64,000 nt of DNA, from the NCBI RefSeq assembly GCF_030012215.1, contig NZ_JASCXX010000002.1:62001-126000 (forward strand). The letters run 5' to 3'. Origin of the DNA: Anaerobaca lacustris (lineage in GTDB: Bacteria; Planctomycetota; Phycisphaerae; Sedimentisphaerales; Anaerobacaceae). The notes under the pieces are model-generated. The model was not told the DNA's origin, did not search any database, and worked only from the letters and a program-made list of their open reading frames with translations. Of the stretch, positions 1 through 8,291 are shown one piece after another (position 1 is the stretch's first letter; the number at the start of each line of letters is the position of its first letter). A program made the translations under genes and the position numbers.

Positions 1-765
1 ACGGCCGGCCTCGACGATGCGCTCGGGATCGACCTGTGCCGCGAACATGACGTTGGCGGTGAAGCCGAGCTTGTGGTGGTTGAGCACGCCGGCGATGCGC
101 CGGATCACCCCGGCCTCGATCAGCTCCGCCAGCAGGGCGAACATCTCCGGCTCGGCCATACCCGCCGGCCGAACGGTAGCGAATGGACGCGAGACGATCT
201 CCAGACCGTCGCGCAGACCGGTGAGCAAGTGCTTGTGCTCGTCGCGCAGTGTAACCGGTTCCGTTCCAGGCGTCCTTTCGACATCACGCAGAAGCACACT
301 GTCGTCGCTTTCGGCGTCGAAACGCACGTCGAGCTTGAAGACGCGCGTCACCGGCAGGCTGTGAAACGCGATGTCGAAACGCCCCTGAAGCTCGACCAGA
401 CTGAGCCGAAGCTGCTCGGGCGATTGGGCCTGGAGAGTGAACCAGAGATTGAACCTGTGGTTGCGCAGGTAGTTGTGCGAGACGCCGGAAAGGGCGTTGA
501 CCGCCGCTGTCACCGGCCGAATCTGTTCATCCGGCACGTGGGCGGTCACGAGCGTGCTGGCCATGCCCAGCGCCCGCTGATTGAGCACGGCGCAGATACG
601 CCGCAGCACGCCCGATGCCTTCAATTGCTGCGCCTGCTCCAGGACCTCCGCCTCAGTGCAGCCCAGGTCAGCCGCGATCTCGGCAAACGGCTGCGAAACG
701 AGCGGCAGGCCCCTCTGAAGGCGATTGCACAGGCGCTTCTCGAAATCGGTCAGCGAGACCGTCAT
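1..765 (-). CDS. Two-domain siroheme decarboxylase (AhbA/AhbB-like), partial
   Basis: Siroheme decarboxylases AhbA and AhbB convert siroheme to 12,18-didecarboxysiroheme in the alternative heme pathway; they are Lrp/AsnC-like proteins. The frame starts at ATG 765 and is open to the window edge. Two homologous units are visible, each a winged-helix start: the first around residues 9-30 (KRLCNRLQRGLPLVSQPFAEIA), the second from about residue 178 (KHLLTGLRDGLEIVSRPFA). This suggests AhbA and AhbB modules fused in one chain, as in NirD-L type proteins. The start codon overlaps the ahbD stop (ATGA), so the two are translationally coupled. The C-terminus is missing, so completeness of the second unit cannot be judged. 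The family assignment is from sequence recognition; the pathway is inferred from the neighbour. Confidence 0.82.
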   Translation of the reverse strand, partial: MTVSLTDFEKRLCNRLQRGLPLVSQPFAEIAADLGCTEAEVLEQAQQLKASGVLRRICAVLNQRALGMASTLVTAHVPDEQIRPVTAAVNALSGVSHNYLRNHRFNLWFTLQAQSPEQLRLSLVELQGRFDIAFHSLPVTRVFKLDVRFDAESDDSVLLRDVERTPGTEPVTLRDEHKHLLTGLRDGLEIVSRPFATVRPAGMAEPEMFALLAELIEAGVIRRIAGVLNHHKLGFTANVMFAAQVDPERIVEAGR

Positions 766-1802
766 GGTTTGCCCTTTGGCTCGTACCAGCAGACGGGGTC
801 TGCGGCGAGGTAGTCGCCCGTCATGGTGTACGCGCGGGCGCGGCAGCCGCCGCAGACGGTGACATAGGCGCATCGGCCGCACTTGCCTTTGTACGCCGGC
901 AGATCGCGAATCTCGGTGAGGAATGGCGAACGGTCCCAGATCGCAGCGAAGTCGTAGCCGTTCTCGACGAGATTTCCCGCCGAGACATCAAGGAAACCGC
1001 ACGTCTGGACGTCGCCTCGATGGCTGATGAAGCCGAAGCCGCGCCCGCCCATGCACCCGCTGATGTGCACCTTGGGTACTTCGGCGTTCATCTCGCGAAA
1101 GAGCCGGGCGTATTGCGGCCCGCAGGTCACGCGCAGTTCGATGCCAAGCTCGGCCCGCAGTTGCAGCAGCTCGGCCAGCAGCTCGGCGTATTGGCTCGGT
1201 TCGAGAATCTCTTCGCTGATCTGCTCGCCCCGCCCGGTGGGAACGAGGATGAACGGATTGTAGCAATAGGCCCCCAGCCGACGCGCCAGATCGGCGATGG
1301 CCGGCACCTCGTGCAGGTTGCTTCGCGTGATCGTCGTATTGATCTGGAATCGGACGCCGGTTCGCCGGGTGGTCTCGGCGGCCCGCAGGACCGTTTCGAA
1401 CGCGCCCTCGGTCCGCCGGAAGGCGTCGTGCGTTTCCGCTGTCGCGCCGTCGAGCGAGAACGACAGCGCCATCAGGCCGGCCTCTTTCAGCGTCGCCAGC
1501 GACGCGTCGTCGATGGCATAGCCGCACGTGGCCATCACCACGTACAGCCCAAGATCCTGCCCATGCCGCACGAGTTCGACAATGTCGGCGCGTTCGGTGG
1601 GTTCGCCCCCGGTCATGATGACGACGCACTTGCCGTAGGCGGCCACCGCGTCGAGGATCTTCTTCCACTGCTCCGTGCTCAATTCGTCGGCGACGGCACC
1701 ATCGGCATCGGCCCGACAGTGCCGACAATTGAACCGGCACCGCCGCGTCACCTCCAACGCCATCAATCGCGGCTTGTTGTTCTGTCCGTGTTTCGTCATC
1801 AC
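762..1802 (-). CDS. ahbD: Heme b synthase, radical SAM (AhbD-like)
   Basis: AhbD oxidatively decarboxylates Fe-coproporphyrin III to heme in the siroheme-dependent pathway of anaerobes. The radical SAM CxxxCxxC motif is at C22, C26 and C29 (TRRCRFNCRHCRA), followed by the GGEP motif. A C-terminal cysteine-rich, SPASM-like region (GCMGGRGF, QTCGF, CGRCAYVTVCGGCRARA) would hold an auxiliary 4Fe-4S cluster. The 346-residue length fits the family. ATG 1799 is an alternative start. It lies upstream of and overlaps the ahbA/B-like gene. AhbC, a related radical SAM enzyme of the same pathway, is the main alternative; the C-terminal motif favours AhbD. No ahbC is visible in the window. Confidence 0.8.
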   Translation of the reverse strand: MMTKHGQNNKPRLMALEVTRRCRFNCRHCRADADGAVADELSTEQWKKILDAVAAYGKCVVIMTGGEPTERADIVELVRHGQDLGLYVVMATCGYAIDDASLATLKEAGLMALSFSLDGATAETHDAFRRTEGAFETVLRAAETTRRTGVRFQINTTITRSNLHEVPAIADLARRLGAYCYNPFILVPTGRGEQISEEILEPSQYAELLAELLQLRAELGIELRVTCGPQYARLFREMNAEVPKVHISGCMGGRGFGFISHRGDVQTCGFLDVSAGNLVENGYDFAAIWDRSPFLTEIRDLPAYKGKCGRCAYVTVCGGCRARAYTMTGDYLAADPVCWYEPKGKP

Positions 1803-2066
1803 TTGCCACTCTATCGAAATCCGCTCTGTGCGTCAATTCCGGCCCGCTTTCAGCGACCGAGAGGATACTGCAAAGGGCGTCTGTCGAGGTGGATATCACA
1901 CGCTCCCTATGTGCAGCTCTGGCAAGGGTTTGTGGGAATGTGGAGAAAGTCGGCAATTGGGTCTTTCTTGCGGGGCGGGGGCGCTCGTATAATTGCATAC
2001 CAGAACACTCGGAATCGATTGCCGCGTGCTCGAAAAGCACAACCAGGATTTGTATGGGAGGTTGCC
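1803..2066. promoter_or_regulatory. Divergent intergenic region with candidate -10 box
   Basis: This gap separates the minus-strand heme genes from the plus-strand propeller gene, so it should carry promoters for both. A perfect TATAAT lies on the plus strand at 1988-1993, about 73 bases before the propeller start; the matching -35 is weak (TTTCTT, 18-base spacer). A GGGAGG ribosome binding site lies at 2055-2060. The promoter is inferred. Confidence 0.35.
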
Positions 2067-3299
2067 ATGGAATGGACGAATCGATCGAGGGTTGTCATGG
2101 TCGGCTGTGCGGTTCTCATTCTCGCCTGCGGTGCTCCGGCTCAGGACTGGCCGCAATGGCGGGGCCCCGCTCGCGACGGCAAAGTCAGCGGGTTCGCTGC
2201 GCCGTCACAATGGCCGACGGAATTGACGTCGCAATGGACGACGACGGTCGGGCAGGGCGACGCGACGCCCGCTCTCGTGGGCGGAAAGCTCTACGTCTTC
2301 GCTCGACAGGGCGGTGAGGAGGTCACGCTGTGCCTGAACGCCGCCGACGGCAAGGAGGTTTGGCGGGACGCCTACGCGGCCCAGGAGGTGACCGGCGCGC
2401 CCGCTCGACACCCCGGCCCCCGAAGCTCGCCTACGGTGGCTGATGGGAAGGTCATCACGCTGGGCGTCGGTGGAGTCCTCTCCTGCCTGGACGCCGCGAC
2501 CGGCAAGGTCCTCTGGCGTAAGGACCCGTTCCCCAGAGTCGTGCCGCGATTCTTCACGAGCACCTCGCCGATCGTCGTGGACGGCATGGCCATCGCGCAT
2601 CTCGGCGGGCAGGGCAACGGCGCTCTGATCGCGTTCGATCTGGCCGGCGGCGAAGAGAAATGGCGCTGGGGTGGCGAGGGGCCCGAGTACGCTTCGCCCG
2701 TGTTGCTGACGGTGGCGGGCACGAAGCAGATCGTCACGCTGACGGAAAAGAGCATCGTCGGGGTCGGCGCCGCCGACGGCAAGCTCCACTGGCAGTTGCC
2801 GTTCGCGCCGGCGGGGCGCGCCTACAATGCCGCGACGCCCATCGTCGATAGCCAGACGGTGATTTACACGGGCGCCGGCCGGGGCACCAAGGCGGTGAAG
2901 ATCGCCAGGCAGGGCGAGGGGTTCGTCGCCGAGGAGCTGTGGAGCAATCCCGACCTGGCGCCGCAGTATAACACGCCGGTGCTCAGGAACGGGCTTCTGT
3001 TTGGCCTGTCGAACAGCGGCAATCTGTTCTGCATCGATGCCCAGACGGGACGGACCGCCTGGACCGACGCGACCTCCCGCGACCGCAGCGGGTTTGGGGC
3101 GATCGTGGATGCCGGATCTTGTCTGATGGCGCTACCCAGCAGTTCCGAATTGATCGTCTTCAAGCCCACGGCTGAGAGATTCGAGCAGATCGTCCAGATC
3201 AAGGTCGCCCAGACGCCGAGCTATGCCCATCCGGTGGTTGCGGGCAATCGCATTGTCGTGAAGGACCAGGACGCCGTGACGATGTGGACGCTTCAGTGA
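2067..3299 (+). CDS. Exported PQQ-like beta-propeller repeat protein
   Basis: The 410-residue protein begins with a hydrophobic signal segment (residues about 8-24) ending near APAQ, then the DWPQWRGPARDG opening that is typical of planctomycete PQQ-like propellers. Propeller blades with A-x-D/N-G-K-x-x-W type repeats follow (LNAADGKEVW, LDAATGKVLW, GAADGKLHW, IDAQTGRTAW). These proteins usually sit outside the cytoplasm as BamB-like or dehydrogenase-like propellers, but the substrate cannot be read from sequence. ATG 2067 is chosen because GGGAGG precedes it by six bases and the signal peptide begins there; the same frame is open further upstream but without protein-like character. It converges with the DUF1080 gene, 12 bases apart. 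Confidence 0.85.
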   Translation: MEWTNRSRVVMVGCAVLILACGAPAQDWPQWRGPARDGKVSGFAAPSQWPTELTSQWTTTVGQGDATPALVGGKLYVFARQGGEEVTLCLNAADGKEVWRDAYAAQEVTGAPARHPGPRSSPTVADGKVITLGVGGVLSCLDAATGKVLWRKDPFPRVVPRFFTSTSPIVVDGMAIAHLGGQGNGALIAFDLAGGEEKWRWGGEGPEYASPVLLTVAGTKQIVTLTEKSIVGVGAADGKLHWQLPFAPAGRAYNAATPIVDSQTVIYTGAGRGTKAVKIARQGEGFVAEELWSNPDLAPQYNTPVLRNGLLFGLSNSGNLFCIDAQTGRTAWTDATSRDRSGFGAIVDAGSCLMALPSSSELIVFKPTAERFEQIVQIKVAQTPSYAHPVVAGNRIVVKDQDAVTMWTLQ

Positions 3300-3311
3300 T
3301 GTCTACAGCAC

Positions 3312-4040
3312 CTACGGCACGACCGGGGCCGTGTTCTCGGGGCTGGTGATGCCGGGCGGCAGTTCGAGAATCCAGATGTTGCGGAAGTGGATCTCGGCGC
3401 CCTCGGACTCCAGGCACAGATAGCCCTTCTTGACGGAGGAATTGCGGATGCTGTTGACGAACTTGCCGTTGACCGCCAGCTTGACCGTGCCGTCGACGCA
3501 GACGACGTCGTAGACGTTCCACTGGCCCTTGCCCTTGCAGCGGTTCTCCAGCGAAATGCTGCGGTTGCCGCGCGGGTTGTCCGGCGTGGCCTCCAGACCG
3601 CCGGCGCCGAACAATTCACCGTGGACGTACGCGATCGGCGGCAGCGAGCCGTCGGGGCGTTTGTGCTGGTTGACCCAGTCCAGTTCGAGCATCTGGACCT
3701 CCATGCCCTTGGGCAGCCGCTTGCCTTCGGGGACGGTGCCCTCGCTCCAGACGAAGACGCCCGAATTGCCGCCGGCCTCCATGTGCCGCCACTCGATGTG
3801 CAGGATGAAGTTCTCGTACTGTCGGTCGCTGCGCATCACGCCGATGGGGTGGCCGCTGCAGACGAGCAGGCCGTCCCGCACGCTCCAGGTGTCCTCGGCG
3901 GTGTTGACGTTGACCCAACCGGTCAGGTCCTTGCCGTTGAACAGCGAACGAAACTGCGGCAGTTCGACGCCCTCGGCCCTGGTCACGCCGGATTGTATCA
4001 ATGCCGCAGCACACAGCACAATCATCGCTTGCCTCTTCAT
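3312..4040 (-). CDS. Secreted DUF1080 / 3-keto-disaccharide hydrolase domain protein
   Basis: A 242-residue protein with a signal peptide ([20 protein letters not shown]) and one concanavalin-like DUF1080 domain. Landmarks are [13 protein letters not shown], the GVFVWSEG strand and the closing [12 protein letters not shown]. Members of the family are abundant in planctomycetes, and characterised ones cleave 3-keto-glycosides; the substrate here is unknown. ATG 4040 is preceded by GGAG at a good distance; an in-frame extension to 4142 lacks signal-like character. The gene stands alone. A terminator hairpin for the gene on its upstream side lies at 4163-4192. Confidence 0.85.
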   Translation of the reverse strand: MKRQAMIVLCAAALIQSGVTRAEGVELPQFRSLFNGKDLTGWVNVNTAEDTWSVRDGLLVCSGHPIGVMRSDRQYENFILHIEWRHMEAGGNSGVFVWSEGTVPEGKRLPKGMEVQMLELDWVNQHKRPDGSLPPIAYVHGELFGAGGLEATPDNPRGNRSISLENRCKGKGQWNVYDVVCVDGTVKLAVNGKFVNSIRNSSVKKGYLCLESEGAEIHFRNIWILELPPGITSPENTAPVVP

Positions 4041-4162
4041 GGTTCGATCTCCATTGGGGGTTTCTCGTTCCGGTCCTTGACCGTGCACGTGGACGGATCG
4101 TTCATTCAGACCCCACGGTAGCAGAATCTGAGCGAATCGCAAGGGGACGGACCGAAATGAAA

Positions 4163-4192
4163 AGGGGCTGCCCTTTCGGAAAGGCAGCCCCT
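4163..4192 (-). terminator. Intrinsic terminator of the sugar dehydrogenase/CHRD gene
   Basis: A perfect 10-bp stem (AGGGGCTGCC pairing with GGCAGCCCCT) with a 10-base loop. Read on the minus strand it is followed directly by TTTTCATTTC. It lies about 55 bases beyond the stop of the minus-strand gene at 4247, as expected for Rho-independent termination. Confidence 0.8.
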
Positions 4193-4246
4193 CGATGCGA
4201 CGGTTTACCGCAGCGGTTCATTGGAGGATCGTTGTGGTGTCTTCGT

Positions 4247-6829
4247 TCACTCCAGTGGCCCGCGAATCTCGCCGGCCGGGAATCGCTCCGTATGGACGTT
4301 GACGTACGCCCGGCCTTCCTCGATAGCCGAGAGCAGGTCGGCGACTGTCATTCCTGCCAGCGGCCCGACAAGGTCGGCGTCCGTGATGTCGCCGGCGCCG
4401 AGCCGGCCGGTGAACGTGCCCGGGATCAGCGCGGCCGGCGGCGCCGACGGATAGAGCCACACGGCCGGCGGACCGTCCCCGCCCGGTTCATTCGCGACGT
4501 GGATGTGCGCCTGGGTGACATTCTCAAGGGCCTGTACCTTGAGCTCGTACGACAGTGTGTCCTCCGCGCTCCACCTCAGAAGGGTCAGCCCCGTCGCGGT
4601 CGAATCGGTGCCGTCACCGGCTCCGGTCAGTACGGCGCCGATTGGGGGGGCGGCCCGGACCGCTTCCACCGCGCCGCGAATGGCGCCGCCCGGAAATGCG
4701 ATGGTATGGACGTTGACATAGGCCCGACCCTCGCGGATCGCGGTCAGCAAAGCGTCCATCGTCATCCCGGCCAGAGGACCGACGAAATCGGCGTCTGTGA
4801 TAGCGCCTTCGCCGAGCCGGCCGGAGAACTCGCCTGGGATCAGCGCGGTCGGCGGCGCCGACGGATAGAGCCACACGGCCGGCGGACCGTCCCCGCCCGG
4901 TTCATTCGCGACGTGGATGTGCGCCTGGGTGACATCCACGATGCCGTCTACATCCAGTTGGTACGACATCACCGCCGCATTCGGATCGAGTGTGAAGCGG
5001 GCCTGTCCGGTCGCCGTGACGTCGGCGCCGGCGGGCTCCGCGGACAAGTCAGCGGTGAATTCGGTCGGCGCCGCGACGATCTTCAGAACCACCCCGGTCT
5101 CTCCGGTCGGGCCGCCGTCGGTGTTGCCCAGCAGATAGACTTCACCCTCGGCATCCTGGCCGAACCCTTTGACGAACAGTCCCAACGGATCGCCCACAGA
5201 AGCGACCTGGAGATACTGAATCCTACCGGTGAACAGATCGGCCTCGAACAGGCGACCGCTCGGCGTCGAGAAGCTGAGCGACCAATCGCCGAAGAGGTAA
5301 TGCCCCCACAGTTCCGGAATTTCCGTCCCGTAGTACGCGTAGCCTCCAATCACGGCGATTCCATCATCGTGGTCGTACTGGGCCACCGGATCGATCAGCG
5401 TCGGATCGTCGAGAGGCAATCCGACATTCACGCCGGCCGGGTCGAACAGGAACGAACCTTCCTTGCGGTTCCAGCCGTAGTTGCCTCCCTTCTGGACGAA
5501 ATTGATCTCCTCGATGAAGCGTTGACCGACGTCGGCGACGATCAGAGCGCCGCTGCGGCGATCGAAGCTGAAGCGGTACGGATTGCGGAGCCCGTAGGCG
5601 TAGATCTCATCGACGCCGTCACCGCCGACGAACGGATTGTCCGCCGGCACACGGTAGGCGCCGTTGGCGCTGGTCGCATCGGGGCTGTCCGGCGTTCGGT
5701 CCGGGTCCAGCGGGTCGATGCGGACGATACTGCCGAGGATCGTATGGATGTTCTGTCCGTTGCCCTCGGGTCCATGGCCGGGCGAGGTGTCGTTGGCGCC
5801 GCCGCCGTCGCCCAAGGCGATGTAGAGATAGCCGTCCGGCCCGAACTCGATGTGGCCGCCGTCGTGATTGAATTGAGGCTGGTCGATTCGCAAGACCTCG
5901 CGCGAAACGGTCGGATCGATCGGCTGGCCGTAGGCCCCGGCTTGCCACTCCCGAATGACGCTCTGGTGGTCCATTTCCTCGGCGGGCCGATCCACCGTGA
6001 AGTCGGCCGGCCCGTGCAGCGGTTCGCTGGTGTACGTGTAGAACAGGCCGGATCCGGGGCTGTCTGCATCGGCGTAGCCAGGATGGAAGGCCAGACCCAG
6101 AAGCCCGCGCTCGTCGAAGTTCGTCCGTAGCGGCACGAGCAGATCGCTGACGTCCAGCAGTGGCGTCGCTGCCAGTACGCCGTCCTCGACGGTGTGGATT
6201 TGGCCGGTCTGATCCACGACGTACAATCGCGCCGGCACGCTCGGATCGGGCACCAGCAGGAGCGGCGCCGTCAAACCGGACGCCACCGGTTCCAATGCGA
6301 CCCGAACCGGTGATGGTGCGATGCGCTCGCCAATGGGCAGACCGGCGACCGTGAAATCACCGCGCATCGTGGTCGGGTGCGTCCGGCAGCGATAGCCGGG
6401 GTTGCGGCCGCCCTCGGCCATGGCCCGGTAGAGGGCTTCGGTGAGCGTGAACGCAACGGTGCCACGCCCGTCATCGGTCCAGGCCACCTCCGGATCGGAC
6501 TCGAACGGACCTGGAACGGTCATCGACAGAAGCACAGTGTCTTGCGATGCCGATGGGCCCTTGGCGATGACTTCAAATGGGTGAAATGTGTAATCGGTGA
6601 TGGTGACTTGATACCGCCTGCCCAGTTCCAGTGGCAGGGTGGGGTCTTCGCTGCCCAGCGGGGGAAATCCGACGTTGTCGGGGGCGAAGGCATCGAGTCG
6701 ATAGGATTCGAGACCCACGTCTCCGAACGTCCAGGCGACGTGAAGCGATTGGGCCGGCGCCAGCGTCGGCACCAATGCTGTGGCCGCCACCAGAAGGCAG
6801 ACCTTCCGCGCGATTCCAACTGCGTTCAT
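4247..6829 (-). CDS. Secreted glucose/sorbosone dehydrogenase-like protein with two CHRD domains
   Basis: An 860-residue exported protein with a signal peptide ending near LAPAQS. Residues about 25-165 resemble a cupredoxin-like region (FHPFEVIAKG, YRCRTHPTTMRGDF), though a full copper site is not certain. Residues about 180-580 form a GSDH-type six-bladed propeller (LLVPDPSVPARLYVVDQTGQI, GLLGLAFHPGY, NHDGGHIEFGPDGYLYIALGDGGG, YAYGLRNPYRFSFD, GGNYGWNRKEG). Two CHRD domains follow (about 595-720 and 735-860), each with ELKVQALENVTQAHIHV or a similar segment. GSDH domains oxidise sugars with PQQ; CHRD domains were first described in chordin and are of unclear function in bacteria. The ATG follows an AAAGGAGA site. 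It appears to be a single-gene transcript. Confidence 0.85.
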   Translation of the reverse strand: MNAVGIARKVCLLVAATALVPTLAPAQSLHVAWTFGDVGLESYRLDAFAPDNVGFPPLGSEDPTLPLELGRRYQVTITDYTFHPFEVIAKGPSASQDTVLLSMTVPGPFESDPEVAWTDDGRGTVAFTLTEALYRAMAEGGRNPGYRCRTHPTTMRGDFTVAGLPIGERIAPSPVRVALEPVASGLTAPLLLVPDPSVPARLYVVDQTGQIHTVEDGVLAATPLLDVSDLLVPLRTNFDERGLLGLAFHPGYADADSPGSGLFYTYTSEPLHGPADFTVDRPAEEMDHQSVIREWQAGAYGQPIDPTVSREVLRIDQPQFNHDGGHIEFGPDGYLYIALGDGGGANDTSPGHGPEGNGQNIHTILGSIVRIDPLDPDRTPDSPDATSANGAYRVPADNPFVGGDGVDEIYAYGLRNPYRFSFDRRSGALIVADVGQRFIEEINFVQKGGNYGWNRKEGSFLFDPAGVNVGLPLDDPTLIDPVAQYDHDDGIAVIGGYAYYGTEIPELWGHYLFGDWSLSFSTPSGRLFEADLFTGRIQYLQVASVGDPLGLFVKGFGQDAEGEVYLLGNTDGGPTGETGVVLKIVAAPTEFTADLSAEPAGADVTATGQARFTLDPNAAVMSYQLDVDGIVDVTQAHIHVANEPGGDGPPAVWLYPSAPPTALIPGEFSGRLGEGAITDADFVGPLAGMTMDALLTAIREGRAYVNVHTIAFPGGAIRGAVEAVRAAPPIGAVLTGAGDGTDSTATGLTLLRWSAEDTLSYELKVQALENVTQAHIHVANEPGGDGPPAVWLYPSAPPAALIPGTFTGRLGAGDITDADLVGPLAGMTVADLLSAIEEGRAYVNVHTERFPAGEIRGPLE
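4436..4521. repeat. 86-bp exact direct repeat, copy 1 (CHRD-coding)
   Basis: Bases 4436-4521 are identical to 4850-4935, offset 414 bases. The repeat encodes the AHIHVANEPGGDGPPAVWLYPSAPP core of the CHRD domains, so it arose by domain duplication and is recent or kept homogeneous. Confidence 0.9.
4850..4935. repeat. 86-bp exact direct repeat, copy 2 (CHRD-coding)
   Basis: Second copy of the repeat at 4436-4521, in the first of the two CHRD domains of the minus-strand protein. Confidence 0.9.
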
Positions 6830-7059
6830 GAGATGTCTCCTTTACCCAAGGTTTTTCAACTGTTTGCAGGACAACAAGCCCGACGGAGAGTCAGGTCATA
6901 TGGTGCAAGAGCTCAAGACATCGCGTTTACGGACGGCGGGTCGGCGCGGCTGTCATCCGATTGCTTGATGCCGCTCAGGGAATTGCCCACGGGGGACATA
7001 TATTGCGGAGCAGGCGGCGCCTCGGTGCGGAATGGTATCGCCACGAAGGCCGGACCGAT

Positions 7060-8265
7060 CTATGGTTGTCTGTTGCGGCGCTCGAGCATCGCGCGGATGC
7101 CGGCCAGGGGCAGGGCCGCGCTGGCGAGGTAGTTCGGAAGCTGACGTGTGGAGCCGAAGACCCATTCGCAGGCGCCGCCGGCCTTGAAGTCGTTGACCAT
7201 CTCGATCACGGTCCGGTCGGCCAGTTCCGGATCGACTCGATCGAGCGTGTAGACGAACCATCCGGTCGGTGTCGCCCAATAGGCGCCGTTCTGGTATGTG
7301 TCCCGATGGCTGACCGCCTTCTCCCAGTAGACGCCGCCGGGTAGGTGACGGACCTGGCCGGCCTGGACGATCCCAGTGTGGCGATCGCGGAAATAGGTCG
7401 CGACGGCCTGCGACTGCGCGGCATCGGCGACGCCGAGATATACGGCGAACGCCGAGCCCCAGATGTCGTGCTCGCGGCAGCACACCGTCGCCGCGCGGAA
7501 CAGCCCGACCTGCCTATCCCAGAAGACTCTGCAAACGCTCTGTGCCACTCGCTTGCCCTCGGCCGTCCAATGCCGGGCGTCGTCGTCGCGCCCGGCGACC
7601 TTTAGCAGGTCGGCAAGCTGACGGCACGCCTGAACGTACAGCAGCGAGCAGAACAGCACGTCCCCCTGTTTGCGAATCGTGTCGGTAAAGCCGTAGGGAC
7701 ATCGCTCCTGCGGCTCGCCCGGCACGATGTGGACCAGGCCGGTGGCGGGATTTCGCGGGACCGCGTTCATCGTTCTGGCGAGCGGCTCGGCAATCCCGCG
7801 AACGAGTTGCACGTCGCGGGTCTTGCGGTACGTGTGCCAGGCGACCGCCACGGTGAACGGCGAGCCGTCGGCGACCGGATGGACGCCCATCGAGCCGAAG
7901 CCGGGCTTGTAGATCGGCGTGCCGTCGAACTTGATGCAGTCGACGCCCGCGCCGTCGGCGTCGAGGCATCGCACGAAGAGCCGGCAGGCGTCGGTCAGTT
8001 CCTTGTCGGAATAGGAATCGATGGACCCTTCGAGCGTGTACGCATAGTCGCGCAGCCAGAACGCCTCGTAGCCGATCCCTACCTGAGGCGGAAACGCGGT
8101 CGTGCCGTCGGCCATCGTCCGCGCCGAGGCCCGGATGATGCGATGCGCCTCGCCTTCGAGCCACGTCACGGCCTCGGGCAGCGTAGTGACCGCATCGGGT
8201 GGATCGGCCGTCGCCTGCGGAACAGCGACGAGGGTCAACAACAGGATCATGCATTGTCGGAGCAT
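7060..8265 (-). CDS. Exported six-hairpin glycosidase-like protein
   Basis: A 401-residue protein with a short signal peptide (MLRQCMILLLTLVAVPQATA). The segment GYEAFWLRDYAYTLEG and repeated W/Y-rich helices (WHTYRKTRD, HDIWGSAFAVYLG, GGVYWEKAVSHRDTYQNGAYW) are typical of (alpha/alpha)6 six-hairpin glycoside hydrolases, a fold that includes glucosidases and mannosidases. The exact family and substrate are not recognised. ATG 8265 is chosen for the signal peptide and an AGAGG site; the same frame is open far upstream, antisense to nothing but overlapping another gene, and is not protein-like there. It is the last gene of a run with the kinase-CoA-disulfide reductase fusion (26-base gap) and the Gfo/Idh gene. 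Confidence 0.7.
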   Translation of the reverse strand: MLRQCMILLLTLVAVPQATADPPDAVTTLPEAVTWLEGEAHRIIRASARTMADGTTAFPPQVGIGYEAFWLRDYAYTLEGSIDSYSDKELTDACRLFVRCLDADGAGVDCIKFDGTPIYKPGFGSMGVHPVADGSPFTVAVAWHTYRKTRDVQLVRGIAEPLARTMNAVPRNPATGLVHIVPGEPQERCPYGFTDTIRKQGDVLFCSLLYVQACRQLADLLKVAGRDDDARHWTAEGKRVAQSVCRVFWDRQVGLFRAATVCCREHDIWGSAFAVYLGVADAAQSQAVATYFRDRHTGIVQAGQVRHLPGGVYWEKAVSHRDTYQNGAYWATPTGWFVYTLDRVDPELADRTVIEMVNDFKAGGACEWVFGSTRQLPNYLASAALPLAGIRAMLERRNRQP

Positions 8266-8291
8266 CGAATCGCCTCTCGCTTGTGTGTTGC

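Noticed and set aside
615-2066. In-frame extension upstream of the PQQ propeller gene
   Set aside because: It overlaps ahbD and ahbA/B antisense, has no domain content, and the true start has a ribosome site and signal peptide.
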